Origin: VRUE01 sp036403515
GTDB lineage: Bacteria; Actinomycetota; Thermoleophilia; Solirubrobacterales; 70-9
Length of the DNA stretch: 18,934 bases
NCBI GenBank assembly: GCA_036403515.1
Contig: DASWQV010000082.1
Coordinates: 1-18,934 of the forward strand
Direction: 5' to 3'
Shown here: piece after piece, positions 14,497-18,934 of the stretch
Numbering within the stretch: the first letter of the stretch is position 1
Layout: each line of letters starts with the position of its first letter
Program-made: the position numbers and the translations under genes
Notes under the pieces: model-generated
What the model was told of the DNA's origin: nothing
What the model saw: the letters and a program-made list of their open reading frames with translations, nothing else
Databases searched by the model: none

Positions 14497-14502
14497 AGCC
14501 TA
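14497..14502 (-). promoter_or_regulatory. Putative -10 hexamer TAGGCT overlapping the upstream stop
   Basis: Read on the minus strand, the TAG is the stop codon of the upstream methyltransferase, and ATG 14487 follows 9 nt later. The gene may instead be read only from an upstream operon promoter. Confidence 0.3.
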
Positions 14503-15018
14503 ATCGGAGGCCGCGAAAGGCCCGTCCTCGCCGAGGCGCGCGACGAGGAAGTTGCCGTTGCCCGCCTCGGCCTCCTCAACCGCGACGAACCCACGCCGCG
14601 CCAAGCGCCGCCGCGACAGCTTTTCCTGGGCCCTGGCGAGAGCTCGCGGCGGGCGCGAATTGGCGAGGACGAGATGCCCGCCCAGGCGCAGCACCCGCGC
14701 GACCTCCGCCGGCGCCGGCTGGCCGCGGAGCTGGGCGACGAGGTCGAAGAAGTCATCCGGATAGGGCAAGCTGCCCGGCGCGCCCTGCTTGAAGGCGACG
14801 CGGCCTTCCGGGTCGAGCCCGACCCGGGCGCTCGCGGCCCGGACCAGAGCCGCCGAGGAATCGACGCCGCGAATCCGGGCCGCCGGGAACTCGCGGGCCA
14901 GGAAAAGAACCCCGTCGCCGTCCCCGGATTCGACCACCAGGGCGCGCTCGGGAGCCGGTACGTGCAGCACCGCGGCAGCGAGGGGAGTGAGCGGCGGCGC
15001 ACGCACGGCGCCGATCAT
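14500..15018 (-). CDS. Short SAM-dependent methyltransferase-like protein
   Basis: This 172-residue protein has a Rossmann-like methyltransferase core: motif I ALVVESGDGDG (26-36), IRGVDSS with the acidic residue after strand 2, LPYPDDFFDLVAQL (motif IV region) and VLRLGGHLVLANS (motif VI). The family member is not recognised and the substrate is unknown. It is short, with little C-terminal cap. ATG 15018 is chosen because the frame is open further upstream but would run through the divergent promoter and start of the cyclophilin gene; GTG 15006 is an alternative. It appears to head the minus-strand operon that continues to gatD. Confidence 0.72.
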   Translation of the reverse strand: MIGAVRAPPLTPLAAAVLHVPAPERALVVESGDGDGVLFLAREFPAARIRGVDSSAALVRAASARVGLDPEGRVAFKQGAPGSLPYPDDFFDLVAQLRGQPAPAEVARVLRLGGHLVLANSRPPRALARAQEKLSRRRLARRGFVAVEEAEAGNGNFLVARLGEDGPFAASD

Positions 15019-15047
15019 CGCAAGCCTGGCGCCGCTGCCCGATGTTC

Positions 15048-15053
15048 TAGGCT
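15048..15053 (+). promoter_or_regulatory. Putative -10 hexamer TAGGCT, cyclophilin gene
   Basis: TAGGCT lies 8 nt before ATG 15062 in the 43-bp divergent gap. No Shine-Dalgarno sequence is seen. Confidence 0.42.
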
Positions 15054-15061
15054 TCCCGACC

Positions 15062-15739
15062 ATGCAGCAGGGGACCGACCGCCGCCCGATCGTCTTTGGC
15101 GTCTTCGCCCTGCTTGCAATCGCGGCTCTCCTCGCCGGCTGCGGGGGCGGCGACAGCAGCAGCGACTCGACCACGACCACGGCAAGCGCCGGGGCCTGCA
15201 AGAACGTCGAAGCTCCGAAGCCGAAGCAGGTCAGCCTCAAAGCGCCGCCGCAGACCGTTCAGCGGGGCGAAAAGCTGACCGCGGTCGTGCAGACGAGCTG
15301 TGGCAGCTTCGAGATCGCCCTCGATTCAAGCCGGGCGCCGAAGACCGTCAACTCCTTCGCCTACCTGGCCGAACAGGGTTTCTACGACGATCTCACCTTC
15401 CATCGGATCGCGCCCGGCTTCGTGATCCAGGGCGGTGATCCGCTCGGCACCGGGGTCGGCGGTCCCGGCTACTCGGTCGACGAGAAGCCTCCCGCCAACC
15501 TCGCCTACACCAAGGGGACCGTGGCGATGGCGAAGAGCTCGACTGACCCACCCGGCCGCTCAGGAAGCCAGTTCTACGTGGTCACAGCGGCCGACGCTGG
15601 CCTGCCACCCGAATACGCGCTGGTTGGCAAGGTCGACAAGGGCTACGACGTCGTCACCAAGATCGAAAAGCTCGGCACGGCAGCGGAAACGCCGAAACAG
15701 ACGGTGCTGATCGAAAAGATGACGATCGAAAAAGGCTAG
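15062..15739 (+). CDS. Cyclophilin-type peptidyl-prolyl isomerase, lipoprotein
   Basis: This 225-residue protein begins with a lipoprotein signal: a basic start, a hydrophobic stretch and the lipobox LLAGC with Cys27, then a Gly/Ser/Thr-rich linker. The cyclophilin domain (about 75-225) has the catalytic block LTFHRIAPGFVIQGGDP and FYVVTAADAGLP with VGKVDKGYDVV. It would catalyse prolyl cis-trans isomerisation outside the membrane, helping secreted proteins fold. The Trp typical of cyclosporin binding is not evident, as in many bacterial forms. ATG 15062 is chosen for the signal peptide and for the TAGGCT hexamer 8 nt upstream. Confidence 0.9.
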   Translation: MQQGTDRRPIVFGVFALLAIAALLAGCGGGDSSSDSTTTTASAGACKNVEAPKPKQVSLKAPPQTVQRGEKLTAVVQTSCGSFEIALDSSRAPKTVNSFAYLAEQGFYDDLTFHRIAPGFVIQGGDPLGTGVGGPGYSVDEKPPANLAYTKGTVAMAKSSTDPPGRSGSQFYVVTAADAGLPPEYALVGKVDKGYDVVTKIEKLGTAAETPKQTVLIEKMTIEKG

Positions 15740-15745
15740 CTGCAC

Positions 15746-15751
15746 TAGTCT
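15746..15751 (+). promoter_or_regulatory. Putative -10 hexamer TAGTCT, peroxiredoxin gene
   Basis: TAGTCT lies 7 nt before ATG 15759, in the 19-bp gap after the cyclophilin stop. Confidence 0.42.
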
Positions 15752-15758
15752 GACGCCC

Positions 15759-16211
15759 ATGGCCAAGGTCGATGTTGGAGATGCGGCGCCGGACTTCGAG
15801 CTGCGCGGCACGGGCGGCAAGACGTACAAGCTCTCCGATTACCGTGGCCGCAAGCTCGTTCTGGCCTTCTACCCGGGCGACTTCACCGCTGTGTGCACCA
15901 AGCAGTTCTGCTCCTACCGCGACCAGGGCGACCGCCTCGATCAGCTGGGCGCCGAGGTGCTCGGCGTCTCGCCGCAATCGGTCGAGTCGCACGAGCGCTT
16001 CACCGAGGAGAAGCGCCTCAACGTGCCGCTGCTCGCCGACGAGGACAAGCAGGTCGCCAAGGCCTACGGCGTCCTTGCCGGGCCGATGGTACGCCGCGCG
16101 ATCTTCGTCATCGACGAGGAGGGGATCGTCCGCCACCGCAAGGTGACACTGGTCGGGCTCAGCTTCGAGTCCGTCGACGATCTCGAGCAGGCCGTGGCTT
16201 CCGTCGGCTGA
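15759..16211 (+). CDS. bcp: Thioredoxin-dependent peroxiredoxin, Bcp/PrxQ type
   Basis: This 150-residue AhpC/TSA-fold protein is full length for the Bcp/PrxQ class. The peroxidatic Cys46 sits in FYPGDFTAVCT, and Cys51 five residues later (C-x4-C) is the resolving Cys of the atypical 2-Cys PrxQ group. Conserved GVSPQSVESHERF and PLLADEDKQVAKAYGV follow. It reduces hydrogen peroxide and organic hydroperoxides with thioredoxin as donor, in the cytoplasm. Most family members have Thr/Ser-PGCTxExC at the active site; here it is DFTAVCTKQFC. The stop overlaps the next gene's ATG (TGATG). Confidence 0.92.
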   Translation: MAKVDVGDAAPDFELRGTGGKTYKLSDYRGRKLVLAFYPGDFTAVCTKQFCSYRDQGDRLDQLGAEVLGVSPQSVESHERFTEEKRLNVPLLADEDKQVAKAYGVLAGPMVRRAIFVIDEEGIVRHRKVTLVGLSFESVDDLEQAVASVG

Positions 16212-17059
16212 TGCCGGCTGAGCCGGTGGCGTTTGACAGCGGCGCCCGGCCGACGATCCGCGGCGAGAAGGCGGGGGAGGGGCCGGCGATCGTCCTCTGC
16301 CACGGAATCACCGCCACCCGGCGCTCGGTCGTCCACGGATCGCGCCGGCTGGAGCGCGACGGCCACACCGTGATCCGCTACGACGCCCGCGGGCACGGAG
16401 AGTCCGATCCGGCCCCCGAGGGGGAGGGTTATGACTACTCGGAGCTGGTCGCCGACCTGGAATCCGTTGTCGCCACAGAGGTTGGCCCGGAACCGTTCGT
16501 TCTCGCCGGTCACTCGATGGGCGCTCACACCGCCGTTTCCTATGCCCTGCGCCACCCTGAGCGGCTCACCGGGCTGGTCGTCATCGGGCCCGTGTACACC
16601 GGTCTGATCGAAGCCGAGGCGCTGGCTTACTGGGACGGCCTCGCCGAAGCCCTGGATACCGGTGGCATCGAGGGTTTCGTCTCCTACCTCGACCGCCACC
16701 AGACGATCGACCCGGCCTGGCGCGGGCCGGTGCAGCGCTTCTCCCGCGAACGAATGGAGCGCCAGCGCCATCTCGGCGCTCTGGTCGACGCCCTGCGACA
16801 GGTGCCTCGCTCGCGACCCTTCGCGACGCTCGCCGACTTGGAGCGCTTGGAGGTGCCCGTGCTGGTCGTCGCCAGCCACGATGGCGCCGATCCCGGCCAT
16901 CCATACGACGTCGCGGTCGCCTATGCCGAGCACCTGCCGCAGTCCCGGCTGGTGAGCGAGACCGAGGGACAGTCGCCGCTCGCCTGGCAGGGCGGTCGGC
17001 TCTCGCGCGAGATCGCCGCCTTCTGCGAGGAGCCGGCCGTCGCCGAGCGCATGCGGTGA
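16211..17059 (+). CDS. Alpha/beta hydrolase fold protein
   Basis: This 282-residue protein has the oxyanion-hole region LCHGITATR, YDARGHGES, the nucleophile elbow GHSMG with Ser102, and an acidic loop SHDGADPGH (Asp224 or Asp227). The catalytic His expected near residue 254 is not seen: the segment reads TEGQSPLAWQGGRLS, with Gln254 where GHS/GHx would be usual. A lid domain covers about 130-200. The substrate is unknown. Its ATG overlaps the peroxiredoxin stop, so the two are co-translated. Activity is uncertain without an identified base; His230 is the only other nearby candidate. Confidence 0.85.
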   Translation: MPAEPVAFDSGARPTIRGEKAGEGPAIVLCHGITATRRSVVHGSRRLERDGHTVIRYDARGHGESDPAPEGEGYDYSELVADLESVVATEVGPEPFVLAGHSMGAHTAVSYALRHPERLTGLVVIGPVYTGLIEAEALAYWDGLAEALDTGGIEGFVSYLDRHQTIDPAWRGPVQRFSRERMERQRHLGALVDALRQVPRSRPFATLADLERLEVPVLVVASHDGADPGHPYDVAVAYAEHLPQSRLVSETEGQSPLAWQGGRLSREIAAFCEEPAVAERMR

Positions 17060-17067
17060 TGGCCGAT

Positions 17068-17086
17068 CCTTAGCCTCTCCCTAAGG
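17068..17086. promoter_or_regulatory. Small inverted repeat upstream of the VKOR gene
   Basis: CCTTAG (17068-17073) and CTAAGG (17081-17086) flank CCTCTCC in the 49-bp gap, just upstream of the TAGCGT hexamer. It could be an operator or a weak terminator stem. Function unknown. Confidence 0.25.
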
Positions 17087-17095
17087 TCGTTCGAC

Positions 17096-17101
17096 TAGCG
17101 T
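17096..17101 (+). promoter_or_regulatory. Putative -10 hexamer TAGCGT, VKOR-DsbA unit
   Basis: TAGCGT lies 7 nt before ATG 17109. This supports that start over the in-frame GTG at 17100, which would overlap the hexamer. Confidence 0.45.
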
Positions 17102-17108
17102 GCCCGCC

Positions 17109-17540
17109 ATGAGGGCGCCGGCTGAGGGGACATTGCGAGGCATCGCTACCTTCCTGGCGACCTTTGGCGTCGGCGTCGCCACCTACATCGCGATCGCCGA
17201 TTCCGGTGGCGGCTCCCCGGTCTGCATCGCCGGCGGGCACGGCTGCCAGACGGTCGCCGAAAGCTCCTACTCACACCTGCTTGGCGTCAACGTCGCGATC
17301 TTCGGCATCGCCGGCTACCTGGTCCTGCTCGCCTGCGCGCTGCTGCGCGGCGACGGCCCTCGCATGGTTGGTTTCGTATTCGCCCTGGCTGGCTTCGGCT
17401 ACAGCCTCTACCTGACCTACCTCGAGCTGTTCACGATCGACGCGATCTGCCAATGGTGCGTCGCCAGCGCCGTGCTGATGACCCTGCTCTTCGCCGCCAA
17501 CTCGACGCGGATGCTCGCTTACGTCGGCAGGGAGCCGTGA
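17109..17540 (+). CDS. Vitamin K epoxide reductase family protein (DsbB-like)
   Basis: This 143-residue membrane protein has four or so hydrophobic segments (about 12-31, 58-80, 87-109, 116-131). It carries the VKOR cysteines: loop pair Cys39 and Cys46 (CIAGGHGC) and the active-site Cys114-Gln-Trp-Cys117 facing the quinone. In actinobacteria VKOR replaces DsbB: it reoxidises a DsbA-like protein and passes electrons to menaquinone. The next gene encodes such a DsbA-like protein and its GTG overlaps this stop (GTGA), so the two form an enzyme-partner pair. ATG 17109 follows TAGCGT by 7 nt. Confidence 0.9.
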   Translation: MRAPAEGTLRGIATFLATFGVGVATYIAIADSGGGSPVCIAGGHGCQTVAESSYSHLLGVNVAIFGIAGYLVLLACALLRGDGPRMVGFVFALAGFGYSLYLTYLELFTIDAICQWCVASAVLMTLLFAANSTRMLAYVGREP

Positions 17541-18304
17541 GCGGGCGGCGCGGCAGGGAAGCGCGTCGCGAAGAGCACCTGGGCGAAGACGTTCAAGCGG
17601 GCGCGGCAGAGCGCCGGCAACGCCTGATCAAGCTTGGCAGTGCCGCCGGATTCCTAGCGCTCGTCGCCGTCGCCGTCGCCGTCGTCCTCAGCGGCACCCA
17701 GAGCAGCGGCGGAGATGCAGGCGACATCGGCGAGGCCAAGACAGTCAACGCTCTGCTGGCTGGGATTCCGCAGAAAGGACTGATCCTCGGCAGGCCAAGC
17801 GCCGAGGTGACTCTGCTCGAGTTCGGCGACCTTCAATGTCCGTTCTGCAAGGGCTTTTCCGAAGACGTGCTGCCGCAGGTGATCGAAGGGCAGGTCCGCC
17901 GGGGCGAAGCCCAGCTCGCCTTCAACAACTACACGATCATCGGCGCCCAATCGACGCCGGCCGGCGCCGCCGCAATCGCCGCCGGCGAGCAGGGACGCGG
18001 CTGGAACTTCGTCGAGCTCTTTTACAGAAACCAGGGCGCCGAGAACTCGGGTTACGTGACAGACGCCTTCCTCGAGGCGATTGCCAAGGCCGCCGGCGTG
18101 CCCAACATCGCCAACTGGAACGTGGATCGCAAGAGCAAACGCGTCCTCGACGAGGTCACGGCGACGACGGCCGAGGCCGAACGGCTCGGCTTCACCGGCA
18201 CGCCGTCGTTCGCGGTCGAGGGGCCGGGAACGGCTGGAATCGAGACCCTCGGCACGCCTGACTCGGCAAGCGACCTCGAATCGGCCATCGAAAACGCCTC
18301 CTGA
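17537..18304 (+). CDS. DsbA-like thioredoxin-fold oxidoreductase, membrane-anchored
   Basis: This 255-residue protein has a basic cytoplasmic N-terminus (1-32), one membrane helix (about 33-52, LGSAAGFLALVAVAVAVVLS), a short linker, then a DsbA-type thioredoxin domain with Cys101-Pro-Phe-Cys104 and the cis-proline loop TGTPSF (Pro223). It would oxidise thiols of exported proteins. The VKOR-like protein encoded directly upstream is its likely reoxidant. The GTG start overlaps the VKOR stop; no better in-frame start precedes it without running deep into VKOR. The helix is encoded by a short GTCGCC repeat, which explains the VAVAVAV run. Confidence 0.9.
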   Translation: MSGRRGREARREEHLGEDVQAGAAERRQRLIKLGSAAGFLALVAVAVAVVLSGTQSSGGDAGDIGEAKTVNALLAGIPQKGLILGRPSAEVTLLEFGDLQCPFCKGFSEDVLPQVIEGQVRRGEAQLAFNNYTIIGAQSTPAGAAAIAAGEQGRGWNFVELFYRNQGAENSGYVTDAFLEAIAKAAGVPNIANWNVDRKSKRVLDEVTATTAEAERLGFTGTPSFAVEGPGTAGIETLGTPDSASDLESAIENAS

Positions 18305-18483
18305 GGGGCAGGCGCCATAAGTAGACATAACCTCCATTATCGTGCGTTGTGGCCAAAGTTTCTACTTTTAAGTAGGAAATGGCAAGGAAATTGCCCAGTT
18401 ACCGAACGAAGCGTGCGACAATGATGACCGACCGGCGCTCCGGCCAACGGCTTCGAACACTACAGGTTGGGGCGCCGGTCGCA
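18305..18483. other. Non-coding, AT-richer convergent intergenic region
   Basis: This 179-bp stretch lies between convergent genes. Bases 18315-18400 are clearly richer in A/T than anything else in the window. It holds a palindrome CTACTT-TT-AAGTAG (18362-18375), a 5-bp hairpin GGCAA-GGAAA-TTGCC (18381-18395) and the longer repeat at 18430-18480. I see no gene in it. It may mark the edge of an accessory segment. Confidence 0.5.
18430..18480 (-). terminator. Inverted repeat downstream of small minus-strand genes
   Basis: GACCGGCGC (18430-18438) pairs perfectly with GCGCCGGTC (18472-18480). It begins 3 bp after the stop of the 71-residue minus-strand gene. No T-tract follows, so terminator function is tentative. 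Confidence 0.35.
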
Positions 18484-18699
18484 TCAGCTTCGAGCCGCGA
18501 CTACGGCCTCAAGGACGAGCGAGAGAAACGTCTCGGCCTCCTGAAGAGTGAAGCGCATCCTGTGAACATGCTGACCCTGATCATCCGTATGCGTCGGCAC
18601 ATCGATAATGACTTCGCGCCGGACCCGAGTCGCCGTGAACCGAAAACGACCCTCATCAGCGGTCCCTTCGTTGACGATCCAGTCACTACGCATGAGCAC
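18484..18699 (-). CDS. Small hypothetical protein, 71 residues
   Basis: The family is not recognised. The reading begins at GTG 18699 or ATG 18693 and overlaps the end of the upstream gene by 8 to 14 bases, a sign of translational coupling. The predicted pattern is beta-rich first (RFRFTATRVRREVIIDVP, then HVHRMRFTL), followed by a C-terminal helix QEAETFLSLVLEAVVAA. It is soluble with no signal or membrane segment. The alternating hydrophobic pattern and the overlap suggest a real gene, but no function can be assigned. Confidence 0.55.
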   Translation of the reverse strand: MLMRSDWIVNEGTADEGRFRFTATRVRREVIIDVPTHTDDQGQHVHRMRFTLQEAETFLSLVLEAVVAARS

Positions 18700-18934
18700 C
18701 TACATCGGCAGACCGCCGCGCCCGCTTGAACGGCTCGCGCACCGCCTCCACTCGCTGTCGATCGACATCAGCCGACTGGGACCGAACATGTTTGAGCGAC
18801 CAGGACCGAGCCGCCTCCTCAAGGAGCCGGTCTTCGATCAAGGCCTCCAACTCATCGGAGTCCATCACCAGATCCTCATCAAGCCAGCGACCCTCAGCGA
18901 CCGCGTTGGCCCAGAAGACGGCTCGGCCGAGGCG
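18686..18934 (-). CDS. Hypothetical protein, C-terminal part (start outside window)
   Basis: The minus-strand frame is open from the window edge to a TAG stop, giving 82 residues. It starts inside RLGRAVFWANAVAEGRWLDE and continues through an acidic helix DSDELEALIEDRLLEEAARSW, then a basic tail with REPFKRARRSAD. The family is not recognised. An internal GTG at 18868 would give a 60-residue product, but the open upstream reading with similar composition favours a longer gene. It is followed with overlap by the 71-residue gene. Confidence 0.5.
   Translation of the reverse strand, partial: RLGRAVFWANAVAEGRWLDEDLVMDSDELEALIEDRLLEEAARSWSLKHVRSQSADVDRQRVEAVREPFKRARRSADVGAHA

Noticed and set aside
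13579..15438. Plus-strand open frame of 619 codons opposite the lipid-kinase and methyltransferase genes
   Set aside because: It runs antisense to two recognisable genes and into the cyclophilin gene in another frame. Composition is Arg/Gly/Ala-rich with no motif.
17662..17686. GTCGCC tandem repeat as a phase-variation tract
   Set aside because: Only about three and a half hexamer units, in frame, encoding a Val-Ala membrane helix. A change of units would not shift the frame.
18379..18729. Plus-strand open frame of 116 codons near the right end
   Set aside because: It overlaps the two minus-strand small genes, whose overlap and amino-acid pattern look more gene-like, and it has no family features.
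1..18934. CRISPR arrays, tRNA or rRNA genes, riboswitches
   Set aside because: No spaced direct repeats, no cloverleaf with a TTCRANY-type arm and no conserved rRNA segments were recognised by eye. A tRNAscan/Infernal run would settle it.

Overview
GC-rich chromosomal DNA. The gene content and order point to an actinobacterium, and my best guess is a deep-branching one of the Thermoleophilia/Solirubrobacterales type. This rests on recall of families, not on a search. The signs are actinobacterial-type recA/miaB/miaA/dapF/hflX synteny, a VKOR + DsbA-like pair for disulfide formation, MurT/GatD, and frequent GTG/TTG starts. No rRNA, tRNA or CRISPR array was seen.

Layout. 1-146: the 3' tail of an IS481-type transposase. 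218-1919: thpR-recA. 1956-2546: a membrane-anchored cupredoxin. 2649-4848: miaB and miaA, separated by a 116-bp structured element. 4912-6938: a dapF homologue and a DapL-type aminotransferase. 6939-7051: a second copy of the structured element. 7037-8894 (minus): an MBL-fold hydrolase and an NAD-dependent epimerase. 8941-10714 (plus): hflX and dut. 10711-15018 (minus): a tightly packed operon of a short methyltransferase, a lipid-kinase-like protein, MurT, a second methyltransferase and GatD. 15062-18304 (plus): a cyclophilin lipoprotein, a PrxQ-type peroxiredoxin overlapping an alpha/beta hydrolase, and VKOR overlapping a DsbA-like protein. 18305-18483: AT-richer non-coding DNA. 18484-18934 (minus): two small overlapping unknown genes, the upstream one cut by the window edge.

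How the genes work together. DapL and DapF would make LL-DAP and then meso-DAP for peptidoglycan. MurT/GatD would amidate the D-Glu of lipid II. MiaA and MiaB modify A37 of tRNA. VKOR reoxidises the DsbA-like thiol oxidase. RecA and Dut protect DNA.

Most interesting points. (1) Two intergenic copies of an apparently undescribed structured element: a conserved AACTTTTTSGG ... CCSAAAAAGTACAAG core sits inside long outer stems that pair perfectly but differ in sequence between copies. (2) Nearly every transcription unit begins with a TAGNNT-like hexamer 6-9 nt before the start codon and no Shine-Dalgarno sequence, which suggests pervasive leaderless transcription. In three places the hexamer is built on the stop codon of the upstream gene. 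(3) The dapF homologue has Ser at both catalytic Cys positions. (4) MiaA lacks about 55 residues of its insertion domain. (5) A methyltransferase gene is wedged, with overlapping start and stop codons, between murT and gatD.
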